Positions 43,418 through 52,326 of a DNA stretch of 64,000 nucleotides are shown piece after piece (within the stretch, counting starts at the first letter, position 1; every line of letters begins with the position of its first letter). The DNA is from an uncultured Psychroserpens sp. (GTDB lineage: Bacteria > Bacteroidota > Bacteroidia > Flavobacteriales > Flavobacteriaceae). A program made the translations under genes and the position numbers. Location: NCBI RefSeq assembly GCF_947503375.1, contig NZ_CANNDQ010000006.1:1-64000 (forward strand). The letters run 5' to 3'. Below the pieces are notes generated by a model, which was not told the origin of the DNA, ran no database searches, and saw nothing but the letters and a program-made list of their open reading frames with translations.

Positions 43418-46400
43418 ATGCCCAATACACAAACTTTACAAGATAAAGCAGTAAGACTTAAGTCGGTAACTATTGATAATGAGTCCTATCTAAAAATTTC
43501 CAATCATGACAAAATGCGTCCATTTTTCATGAGTATAGTAAGTGATTCTAATCATTGGATGTTTATATCAAGCAATGGCGGTTTAAGTGCAGGAAGAAAA
43601 GATAGCGAGAATGCATTCTTCCCATATTACACAGATGATAAAATAACTGAATCTGCTGAAATTACTGGAAGCAAGTCTATCTTTTTAGTGAAGACCGATA
43701 CTGCCGATACTAAGCTTTGGGAGCCTTTTTCTATACGACAAGAAGGTGTTTATCAAACCAGTAGAAACCTATACAAGAATATATATGGTAATAAAATTAT
43801 CTTTGAAGAGATCAACCACGATCTAGATTTAACGTTTCGATATCAATGGAACTCAAGTAGTAATTTTGGATTCGTAAAAAAATCTAAGCTAATTAATAAT
43901 TCTTCCTCTGAGGTTGAAATTTCTATGCTTGACGGCTTTCAAAATATTTTACCATACGGAGTACCTTCAGATACTCAAACCAGAGTAAGTAATTTAGTTG
44001 ACGCATACAAGAAAAGTGAATTAGAAAAAGAGGTCGGCTTAGGGATATTTGCTTTGAGTGCAATCATTGTGGATAAAGCTGAACCAAGTGAAGCTCTTAA
44101 GTCTAATATAGCATGGTCTGTAGGTTTTGAGAATCCAAAATACTTATTATCATCATTGCAACTTAAAAACTTCAGATCTAAAGAACCTATACAAAATGAA
44201 GTAGATGTTAGAGCAGAAAAAGGAGCCTATTTTATCAATGCCAATATAACATTAGTGGCAAATTCTGAAAAAGAATGGATGCTCATTGGAAATGTTAATC
44301 AAGACCATGCCTCTATAGCTCAAATTATAAACCTCATTAAGACTGATTCGCAGTTAGTTGAGACTATTCAAGCAGATATTAATATTGGAACAAAACGATT
44401 GATTCAACTTAATGCATCTTCAGATGGAATTCAATTAACAGCTGACAAACAAAGAGATACACGACACTTTGCTAATACCCTTTTCAATATTATGCGTGGT
44501 GGAATTTTTGACGATAATTATAATATTGAAAAATGGGATTTCAGTAATTACCTTTCTACAGCTAATAGAAAAGTATTCTCTAAAGCTGCAGGAGTATTAA
44601 ATTCTTTGCCAGATGTATTTACACTTTCGAAACTTAAAACCATTGGCTATCAGAGTGACGATAAAAATTTTCGTCGTTTGTGCTTAGAGTATATGCCATT
44701 GAAGTTTAGTCGTCGTCATGGAGACCCAAGTAGACCTTGGAATAAATTTTCAATAAACACACGCAGCGAAATAGATGGCTCTAAAATACTAGATTATGAG
44801 GGAAATTGGCGTGATATTTTTCAAAATTGGGAAGCCTTAGCACATGCATATCCTGAATTTATTGAAAGTATGATCCATAAATTTTTAAATGCGACTACTT
44901 TTGACGGCTACAACCCTTACAGAGTAACAAAAGACGGTTTTGATTGGGAGGTCATTGAGCCAGACGACCCTTGGTCATACATTGGATATTGGGGAGACCA
45001 TCAAATTATCTATCTATTAAAATTTTTAGAATTTATAGAAGATCATGATCCAGGCAAATTATCAAGCTATTTCAGTAAAGATTTATTCGTTTATGCTAAT
45101 GTTCCTTACAAGATAAAACCTTATAAAGAGATCCTTGAAAACCCAAAAGACACTATTGAATTTGATGAAGTGTTGGATGAGAAAATTCATGTAAAGCGAA
45201 CTGAATTAGGTGCAGATGGTGCACTACTTAGAGATCAAAATTTCTTTATATGTAAGGTCAATTTTGTCGAAAAGATATTGGCAACTGTTCTAGCTAAAAT
45301 GTCAAATTTTATTCCTGAAGCAGGTATTTGGTTAAATACCCAGCGTCCTGAGTGGAATGATGCTAATAACGCATTAGTTGGCAATGGTGTCTCAATGGTA
45401 ACCTTAAATTATCTTAGGCGTTTTCTAAATTTCTTTCATAAAATAGTCTCTTATGAAAATGAAAATGAAAATGAAAACGAAATCCTGATTTCTGAAGAAT
45501 TATCAGTGTTTTTCAATAGTGTATTGAGTACTTTAGAAACTCATAAAGACTTACTATCAAATTCTATTTCAAATAAAGAAAGAAAAACAATTCTCGATGG
45601 TCTAGGTGAAGCAGGAAGCGTTTACAGAACTACGATATATGAAAAAGCATTTACGGGAAACAAGACTAGTATTTCTAAAGATAGCCTTAAACACTTCATT
45701 ACAATTACTTTAAAGTATTTAGATCATACTATTGATGCCAATAAGCGAACAGATAATTTATACCATGCTTATAACCTAATGACTCTTGAAAACGACTATG
45801 AAATTTCTATTTCTTATTTAGATGAAATGTTAGAAGGTCAAGTAGCAGCTTTAAGTTCTGGTTATGTATCCTCCAAGGCAGCACTCAAGTTACTTGATGC
45901 ATTAAAAGCGAGTGAATTGTTTAGAGAAGATCAATATAGTTATTTGTTATACCCAAACAAGCAGTTGCCAAGGTTCTTGCAAAAAAACAGAATTCCTAAA
46001 GCTGCAGTCGAAAACTCAAGTTTATTACAGAAATTAGTCAATGATGAACATAAGCAAATAATAGTTAAGGATATCAATGGAATTTATCATTTCAATGGTA
46101 ATTTTAATAATGCTAGCAGTTTAAAACAAGCATTGAACGATTTGATAGGAACCAAATATGAACCATTAATAGAAAATGAAAGATCACAACTCTTAAAAAC
46201 TTTCGAAGAAGTCTTTAACCATAAAGCATTTACTGGTCGTTCAGGAACATTCTATGGTTATGAAGGATTGGGTTCAATTTATTGGCATATGGTTTCTAAG
46301 TTACAATTAGCAGTACAGGAATGTTGTTTAAAAGCCATAAATGACAATGAAAGCGAAGAGATTATTGGGCGACTATTAGAGCATTATTACGAAATTAACG

Positions 46401-46882
46401 AAGGAATAGGAGCTCACAAGCCTCCAAAACTTTATGGTGCCTTTCCTACTGACCCTTATTCTCATACACCATCTGGAAAAGGAGCTCAGCAACCAGGAAT
46501 GACTGGTCAAGTAAAAGAAGATATATTGTCTCGTATTGGAGAATTAGGTGTCTTTATAAAGAACGGACAGTTAACATTCAATCCATGCATGTTGAGAAAA
46601 GATGAATTTATACAAGAACCTAAAGTATATCATTACGTCGACCTCAAGCAAAATGCGAAAGAAATCCCATTGGATATCAATTCGTTAGCATTTACATATT
46701 GTCAAATACCAATTATATATAATATTAGTCAAGAAGAAGGAATCACTGTTTTTAAAGACAATAATCAAAACAGTACGTTTAACCAACTTCATTTGGATAA
46801 AGAAACAAGTAGTGCTGTTTTTCAAAGATTAGGCACAATCGAAAAAATTGTTGTTAATATTAATCCAGATCGGCTAAAATAA
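43418..46882 (+). CDS. GH149-like beta-1,3-oligoglucan phosphorylase
   Basis: The 1154-residue cytoplasmic protein (no signal peptide) resembles the very long GH149 phosphorylases related to GH94. It has an N-terminal beta-sandwich (about 1-300), a helical linker, an (alpha/alpha)6-type catalytic region (including EPDDPWSYIGYWGDHQII and WLNTQRPEWNDANNALVG) and a C-terminal beta domain. Such enzymes use phosphate to release glucose 1-phosphate from beta-1,3-gluco-oligosaccharides, saving ATP. Genes of this type commonly sit beside GH17 and GH30 genes in laminarin loci, as here. The assignment rests on length, architecture, remembered motifs and context; the catalytic Asp was not pinned down. 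A (GAAAAT)4-type repeat at 45455-45478 encodes a short Glu-Asn run. Confidence 0.75.
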   Translation: MPNTQTLQDKAVRLKSVTIDNESYLKISNHDKMRPFFMSIVSDSNHWMFISSNGGLSAGRKDSENAFFPYYTDDKITESAEITGSKSIFLVKTDTADTKLWEPFSIRQEGVYQTSRNLYKNIYGNKIIFEEINHDLDLTFRYQWNSSSNFGFVKKSKLINNSSSEVEISMLDGFQNILPYGVPSDTQTRVSNLVDAYKKSELEKEVGLGIFALSAIIVDKAEPSEALKSNIAWSVGFENPKYLLSSLQLKNFRSKEPIQNEVDVRAEKGAYFINANITLVANSEKEWMLIGNVNQDHASIAQIINLIKTDSQLVETIQADINIGTKRLIQLNASSDGIQLTADKQRDTRHFANTLFNIMRGGIFDDNYNIEKWDFSNYLSTANRKVFSKAAGVLNSLPDVFTLSKLKTIGYQSDDKNFRRLCLEYMPLKFSRRHGDPSRPWNKFSINTRSEIDGSKILDYEGNWRDIFQNWEALAHAYPEFIESMIHKFLNATTFDGYNPYRVTKDGFDWEVIEPDDPWSYIGYWGDHQIIYLLKFLEFIEDHDPGKLSSYFSKDLFVYANVPYKIKPYKEILENPKDTIEFDEVLDEKIHVKRTELGADGALLRDQNFFICKVNFVEKILATVLAKMSNFIPEAGIWLNTQRPEWNDANNALVGNGVSMVTLNYLRRFLNFFHKIVSYENENENENEILISEELSVFFNSVLSTLETHKDLLSNSISNKERKTILDGLGEAGSVYRTTIYEKAFTGNKTSISKDSLKHFITITLKYLDHTIDANKRTDNLYHAYNLMTLENDYEISISYLDEMLEGQVAALSSGYVSSKAALKLLDALKASELFREDQYSYLLYPNKQLPRFLQKNRIPKAAVENSSLLQKLVNDEHKQIIVKDINGIYHFNGNFNNASSLKQALNDLIGTKYEPLIENERSQLLKTFEEVFNHKAFTGRSGTFYGYEGLGSIYWHMVSKLQLAVQECCLKAINDNESEEIIGRLLEHYYEINEGIGAHKPPKLYGAFPTDPYSHTPSGKGAQQPGMTGQVKEDILSRIGELGVFIKNGQLTFNPCMLRKDEFIQEPKVYHYVDLKQNAKEIPLDINSLAFTYCQIPIIYNISQEEGITVFKDNNQNSTFNQLHLDKETSSAVFQRLGTIEKIVVNINPDRLK

Positions 46883-46895
46883 AAACAATTCGCTT

Positions 46896-48188
46896 ATGAA
46901 ATTGAAAGTTAAAATTATATTAGTAACTGTTTGTTCAATTTTCATAATGTCTTGTGGTGAAAAAAACTCTAAATCTAAAAAAGAAGAAATGCAGACACTA
47001 AAAACAGTGACAGCTAAAGATATATTAGGAAATCCGAACTATTTAGCAATATCCTATGGAGGTTATCGTAAAAAGTCTAGAGACAGTCAACCTACCTTAA
47101 AAGAATTGAAAGATGATATGAAAATATTGTCGGCAATGGGCATCAAAATACTAAGAACTTATAATGTACAATTGCCTCATGCTTCTAATATTTTGAAAGC
47201 AATCACAGAACTTAAACAAGAAGATTCTAGTTTTGAAATGTATGTAATGCTTGGCGCATGGATAGATTGTTTAAACGCATGGACAGACCAACCAATAAAT
47301 CATGATATTGAAAGTCCCAATAATGCTGCAGAAATTGAAAGAGCTGTAGCCTTGGCTAATCAATACCCAGATATCATTAAGGTTTTAGCCGTTGGCAATG
47401 AAGCCATGGTAAAATGGGCTACAAGTTATTATGTGCAGCCAAATGTTATTTTAAAATGGGTAAACCATTTACAGGATTTAAAAAAATCTGGAAAATTACC
47501 TAAGAATTTATGGATCACTAGTTCAGATGATTTTGCTTCTTGGGGTGGTGGAGAACACCAATACCATGTTGAAGATCTTGAGAAATTGGTCAAAGCTGTA
47601 GATTACATCTCCATGCATACCTATCCTTACCATAATTCACATTATAATCCTGAATTTTGGGGTGTTCCAGAAAGCGAAGAAAATCTTTCTGATATAGAAA
47701 AAATTGATGCAGCTATGAAACGTGCAATTAATTTTTCAAAACACCAATATGATAGTGTTGCCAATTATATGAAAAGTTTAGGGGTAAAGAAACCTATACA
47801 CATAGGCGAAACGGGTTGGGCAACAGTGTCTAAAGGGTTTTATGGTGCAAATGGCTCTAGAGCAACAGATGAATATAAACAAGGCTTGTACCATAAACTC
47901 ATGAGAGAATGGACCAATTCGGCTCGGATATCTTGTTTTTACTTTGAAGCTTTCAATGAACAATGGAAAGATGCACACCACCCAAATGGTTCTGAAAACC
48001 ACTTTGGATTATTTACAATTGATGGAAAAGCTAAATATCCAATATGGGACTTAGTAGATAAAGGGATTTTTAAAGGATTAACAAGAAATGGAAATCCAAT
48101 AACGAAGACCTATAATGGAGATAAAAACGCATTGTTACAAGAAGTATTGGTGCCACCCACACTAAATGAAATTATGGCACATCGATAA
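46896..48188 (+). CDS. GH17 beta-1,3-glucanase-like lipoprotein
   Basis: The 430-residue lipoprotein (lipobox FIMSC, Cys20) has a GH17 TIM barrel with acid/base Glu169 in AVGNEA and nucleophile Glu305 in IGETGWAT. Other family segments are LRTYNV near residue 87 and CFYFEAFNEQWK near the C-terminus. It would trim or transglycosylate beta-1,3-glucan chains in the periplasm or on the surface. It lies 13 bases after the phosphorylase gene and 24 before the GH30 gene, in one operon. Confidence 0.9.
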   Translation: MKLKVKIILVTVCSIFIMSCGEKNSKSKKEEMQTLKTVTAKDILGNPNYLAISYGGYRKKSRDSQPTLKELKDDMKILSAMGIKILRTYNVQLPHASNILKAITELKQEDSSFEMYVMLGAWIDCLNAWTDQPINHDIESPNNAAEIERAVALANQYPDIIKVLAVGNEAMVKWATSYYVQPNVILKWVNHLQDLKKSGKLPKNLWITSSDDFASWGGGEHQYHVEDLEKLVKAVDYISMHTYPYHNSHYNPEFWGVPESEENLSDIEKIDAAMKRAINFSKHQYDSVANYMKSLGVKKPIHIGETGWATVSKGFYGANGSRATDEYKQGLYHKLMREWTNSARISCFYFEAFNEQWKDAHHPNGSENHFGLFTIDGKAKYPIWDLVDKGIFKGLTRNGNPITKTYNGDKNALLQEVLVPPTLNEIMAHR

Positions 48189-48212
48189 GTATGTCAAATA
48201 ATACAGTTCAAT

Positions 48213-49733
48213 ATGAAAGCATTTAACTATTTAATTTGTTCCCTTTTAGTACTAATTATGGCAAGCTATAAAGAAACGCATGAAAAAAAAGAAGAGTTAG
48301 TAGATCTGCTAGAAGTAGAAGTTTATGAAACTTCTGCTAGTGGTAATAAATTAACAAAGGTTGCCAAATTTACTGCTGCAGATTCTTTAATAGTTTTAAA
48401 AATATCACCTGAAAAGGAATTTCAAACCATTACTGGTTTTGGAGGTGCATTTACCGAGTCTTCAGCATATTTATTAAATAAACTTAGTAAAGAGAACAGG
48501 AATAAAATATTGAAAGCATATTTCAGTAGAGAAGGTGCAAACTATTCTTTAACTAGAACACACATGAATTCTTGTGATTTTTCATTAAGTCAATACTCTT
48601 ATGCTCCTGTTAAAGAGGATATGTATTTGGAGCACTTTACGATTAAAGAAGATATGGATGATCTCATTCCAATGATAAAAGATGCTATGGCTGTTTCAGA
48701 GGATGGTTTCGATATTTTTGCATCTCCTTGGACAGCTCCACCATGGATGAAAGATAATAATGAATGGGTAGGAGGAAAACTGCTTCCAAAATATTATGAT
48801 ACTTGGGCTTTGTTCTTTTCAAAATATTTAGACGCATATAAAGCTGAAGGTATCGATATTTGGGGTTTTACAGTAGAGAATGAACCTCATGGTAATGGTA
48901 ATAATTGGGAAAGCATGCATTTTACTCCTGAAGAGATGACAACGTTTGTACAGTATCACTTAGGCCCTAAATTAGAAGCAGACGGTAAAGGCGACAAGAT
49001 TATTTTAGGCTATGATCAAAACAGGGCAGGCTTAAAAGAATGGGTTGATGTAATGTATGCAAATGAAGCATCTTCAAAATATTACGACGGAACTGCAATC
49101 CACTGGTATGAAAGTACGTATGACTTTTTCCCTGAAGCTCTTCAGTATGCACATGCAAAGGCTCCAGATAAATTGCTAATTGAAACCGAGGGCTGTGTAG
49201 ATTCTGAAGTGCCAAAATGGAAAGATGATATTTGGTATTGGTCTAAAGAAGCCACAGATTGGGGTTGGGATTGGGCTGCCGAAGATGAAAAATATTTACA
49301 TCCAAAATATGCACCAGTTAATCGTTATGCAAGAGATATTATAGGCTGTTTGAACAATTGGGTTGACGGATGGGTAGATTGGAATATGGTTCTTGACAGA
49401 CAAGGCGGACCTAATTGGTTCGAAAACTGGTGTGTAGCGCCAGTTATTGTAGATCCAGATGCAGATGAAGTATACTTCACGCCTCTATATTACACAATGG
49501 CGCATTTTAGTAAGTATATACGACCTGGTGCTGTAGTGATTGATGTAGAAAACCCAGATAAAGATTTGATGGTTACCGCTGCTAAAAACCCAGATGATTC
49601 AATTGCTGTGGTGGTTTTTAATGAGGGCATGTCAGAAAAAGCATTTTCACTTTCTTTAAATGAAAGTACTGTAGATATAAAAATAAGTCCTCAAGCAATT
49701 CAAACGATTATGATACCAACTAAAACAAAATAA
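48213..49733 (+). CDS. GH30 family beta-glucosidase/beta-1,6-glucanase
   Basis: The 506-residue enzyme has the GH30 subfamily-1 pattern: ITGFGGAFTESSAY near residue 73, acid/base Glu224 in VENEP and nucleophile Glu326 in LIETEG, followed by a C-terminal beta-sandwich that ends near IQTIMIP. In laminarin loci, GH30 enzymes remove beta-1,6-linked glucose branches. The N-terminus is a signal (YLICSLLVLIMASYKETHE), but the residue expected to be the lipid-anchored Cys is absent, so it may be periplasmic and soluble, unlike its lipoprotein neighbours. It is followed two bases later by the MFS gene. Confidence 0.9.
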   Translation: MKAFNYLICSLLVLIMASYKETHEKKEELVDLLEVEVYETSASGNKLTKVAKFTAADSLIVLKISPEKEFQTITGFGGAFTESSAYLLNKLSKENRNKILKAYFSREGANYSLTRTHMNSCDFSLSQYSYAPVKEDMYLEHFTIKEDMDDLIPMIKDAMAVSEDGFDIFASPWTAPPWMKDNNEWVGGKLLPKYYDTWALFFSKYLDAYKAEGIDIWGFTVENEPHGNGNNWESMHFTPEEMTTFVQYHLGPKLEADGKGDKIILGYDQNRAGLKEWVDVMYANEASSKYYDGTAIHWYESTYDFFPEALQYAHAKAPDKLLIETEGCVDSEVPKWKDDIWYWSKEATDWGWDWAAEDEKYLHPKYAPVNRYARDIIGCLNNWVDGWVDWNMVLDRQGGPNWFENWCVAPVIVDPDADEVYFTPLYYTMAHFSKYIRPGAVVIDVENPDKDLMVTAAKNPDDSIAVVVFNEGMSEKAFSLSLNESTVDIKISPQAIQTIMIPTKTK

Positions 49734-49735
49734 TT

Positions 49736-51301
49736 ATGTCAAATATTAAAACAGCAGCAAAAGATAAAGTTCCAGTAGGTCAGAAAGCTGCCTTCGGTGC
49801 TGGTCATTTTATATTGAATATTCTTCCAGGCACTCTTGGTGTTTTTATCCAATTCTTTTTATTGACTGCTTGGGGAGTTGACCCTTTATGGGCAGGACTT
49901 TTAGGAGGTTTACCTAGAATATTTGATTCAATAACCGACCCAATAATGGGTTTCATTTCTGATAATACAAAATCAAGATGGGGAAGAAGAAGACCATATA
50001 TATTTATAGGTGCTATTATAAGCGGGATATTATTTTTCTTAATGTGGCAAATAGATGATAATGCATCTCAATCATACATTATCTGGCATGTCATGATTCT
50101 TCAGTTGTTATTTCTCATTGGAAATACAATGTTTGCTACACCTTTAGTAGGTTTGGGATATGAAATGACTTCCGATTATAACGAGCGTACACGCTTAATG
50201 GCTTTTTCTAACACCATGGGGCAAATTGCTTGGATGATTGTGCCTTGGTTATATGTAATTATTCCAGATTCAAATACCTTTAATACACAAACTGAAGGGG
50301 TACGTACAATGGCACTTATAGTTGGTGCTTTATGTATAGTGTTTGGTATTTTACCAGCATTATTTTGTAAGGGTATTGATTCAGCAAATATGGAGAATCG
50401 TAAAGAAATCTCACTAAAATCTTTAGCTTCAAATATGAAAGATTTATTTGATGGAATCAAGCAAGTGTCTAAAAACAAGCCTTTTATGAAGCTTTGTGGT
50501 GCTACATTTTTGGTGTTCAATGGCTTTCAACTTGTGGCTGCATTTGGAGTTTTTATCATTGTATTTTATATGTATAATGGTAGTTATGAATTGGCAGGAA
50601 CATGGCCAGCTTGGTTCAATACTATAAATGCTATTATAACGGCATTTATTGTTATACCTATTATTTCAAGAATGGCAAATAAGTGGGGGAAGCGAAGAGC
50701 ATTTATAATTTCTACTGTTTTATCTATTGTTGGTTATCTCCTAAAGTGGTGGGGATTTGATAAAGAATTAAACAACCAGTTTAATCAAACTGGATTTGGT
50801 AAAAGTTTGAACTCAGGTGTTAGCTCTATTTTTGAATCTTTAAATCCTGTACTTGAAAATATAGGAATGTCCTGGTTTAGTATTGATCCAGGTAGTGAAG
50901 TGCCATGGCTTATTTTTGTTCCAATTCCTTTGTTCGCCTTTGGTATGGGAGGGCTATTCACGTTGATGATGTCAATGACTGCTGATGTTTGTGATCTAGA
51001 TGAATTAGAGAATGGTATGCCTCGTAAAGAAGGTACGTTTGGAGCTATTTATTGGTTGATGGTAAAAATAGGTCAGTCTATTGCACTTGTTCTAGGAGGT
51101 GTAATCTTGAGTATTGTTGGATTTGATCCAAATACAACAGAACAATCTGTAGAAACTATGACTAACCTTAGAATTGCTGATATTTTAGTACCGTCATTGA
51201 CAGCAGCTCTAGCTGTTTGGGTAATGTGGAAGTATAGTCTTTCAGAAAAAAGGGCTAGAGAAATTAAAGCAGAATTAGTGGAACGACGAGGCGAATTATA
51301 A
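49736..51301 (+). CDS. MFS (GPH-type) oligosaccharide importer
   Basis: The 521-residue inner-membrane transporter has about 12 helices. The glycoside-pentoside-hexuronide:cation symporter marks are present: FDSITDPIMGFISDNTKSRWGRRRPYI near residues 62-88 and ADVCDLDELENGMPRKEG near residue 420. It probably brings gluco-oligosaccharides or glucose into the cytoplasm with a cation. It sits between the GH30 and the signal-less GH17 gene, the position expected for the step linking periplasmic and cytoplasmic degradation. Confidence 0.9.
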   Translation: MSNIKTAAKDKVPVGQKAAFGAGHFILNILPGTLGVFIQFFLLTAWGVDPLWAGLLGGLPRIFDSITDPIMGFISDNTKSRWGRRRPYIFIGAIISGILFFLMWQIDDNASQSYIIWHVMILQLLFLIGNTMFATPLVGLGYEMTSDYNERTRLMAFSNTMGQIAWMIVPWLYVIIPDSNTFNTQTEGVRTMALIVGALCIVFGILPALFCKGIDSANMENRKEISLKSLASNMKDLFDGIKQVSKNKPFMKLCGATFLVFNGFQLVAAFGVFIIVFYMYNGSYELAGTWPAWFNTINAIITAFIVIPIISRMANKWGKRRAFIISTVLSIVGYLLKWWGFDKELNNQFNQTGFGKSLNSGVSSIFESLNPVLENIGMSWFSIDPGSEVPWLIFVPIPLFAFGMGGLFTLMMSMTADVCDLDELENGMPRKEGTFGAIYWLMVKIGQSIALVLGGVILSIVGFDPNTTEQSVETMTNLRIADILVPSLTAALAVWVMWKYSLSEKRAREIKAELVERRGEL

Positions 51302-51317
51302 AAAATAAAGAAAAAAA

Positions 51318-52232
51318 ATGTCATATAGAGAAGAATCTTATTATAAGCACAAAGGATATAGCCAAATAGCTACTCAAGGAATTAACCTATCAGAGTTATC
51401 TATAGAAGAGCTCAAGAAGTTATGGCGAAAAACTTTAGACGACGGTTTTCATGGAATTTGTTTCAGCATGTATGAAGATGGGCAAGAACCAGGCGATAAT
51501 ATTAGTTTTGAGCAAGTCGAAAGAAGAGTAAGAATATTAAAACCATACGTTGAAGCGATTCGTTCATTTTCTTGTATAGAAGGTAATGAATATGTTCCTT
51601 TAGCAGCAAAAAAGCATGGTTTGAGAACTTTAGTTGGCGCTTGGTTGAGTGATAACAAAGAAGATAATGAAAAGGAAATAGAAGGTTTAATACAACTTGC
51701 AAAAGATGGACACGTAGATGTGGCAGCAGTAGGAAATGAAGTGTTGTATAGAAATGATTTGTCTTTAGAAGAATTGGTAGCGTATATCGTTCGCGTTAAG
51801 GAAGCGCTTTCTGGGTTAGATATTCCTGTTGGTTATGTAGATGCGTATTATGAGTTTTCACGTCACCCTATTTTAGTGGAGCATTCTGATGTCATATTAG
51901 CCAATTTATATCCATATTGGGAAGGCTGTCCAATAGAGTATGCATTAGGCCACATGCAAGCAATGTATGGTCAGGTTGTTGATGCTGCACAAGGCAAACC
52001 AATTATTATAACTGAAACCGGATGGCCAAGCGAAGGCGGAAGCCTTAAAGGAGCTGTAGCAGGTCCTGAAGCTGCTATGAAGTATTTTATAGATGCTATT
52101 AATTGGACCAAACAAAATGAAATCCCAATCTTTTACTTCTCATCATTCGATGAATCATGGAAAACTGGTGATGAGGGAGATGTAGGTGCATATTGGGGGC
52201 TTTGGGACAAGTATGAGAAATTAAAATTTTAG
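51318..52232 (+). CDS. Cytoplasmic GH17 beta-1,3-glucanase-like enzyme
   Basis: The 304-residue GH17 barrel has acid/base Glu141 in AVGNEV and nucleophile Glu233 in ITETGWPSEG, with FYFSSFDESWK near the C-terminus. It has no signal peptide or lipobox: the N-terminus is hydrophilic (MSYREESYYKHKGYS). It therefore appears to act in the cytoplasm, alongside the phosphorylase, on imported oligosaccharides. It is shorter than the lipoprotein GH17 of the same operon and only distantly similar to it, so the two are not a recent duplication. Confidence 0.88.
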   Translation: MSYREESYYKHKGYSQIATQGINLSELSIEELKKLWRKTLDDGFHGICFSMYEDGQEPGDNISFEQVERRVRILKPYVEAIRSFSCIEGNEYVPLAAKKHGLRTLVGAWLSDNKEDNEKEIEGLIQLAKDGHVDVAAVGNEVLYRNDLSLEELVAYIVRVKEALSGLDIPVGYVDAYYEFSRHPILVEHSDVILANLYPYWEGCPIEYALGHMQAMYGQVVDAAQGKPIIITETGWPSEGGSLKGAVAGPEAAMKYFIDAINWTKQNEIPIFYFSSFDESWKTGDEGDVGAYWGLWDKYEKLKF

Positions 52233-52326
52233 ATTTTCCCCTTGTACATTTCTTTAAAAGAAGCGTTAAAGTGATAAATCAAACATCATTAATTCATTAT
52301 CTTTACTTAATTAATTTTTACTATAA

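Noticed and set aside
43418..46882. Assignment of the 1154-residue protein to GH94 cellobiose phosphorylase
   Set aside because: The length is several hundred residues above GH94, and the GH17/GH30/GH16 context points to beta-1,3-glucan, favouring the GH149-type phosphorylase.
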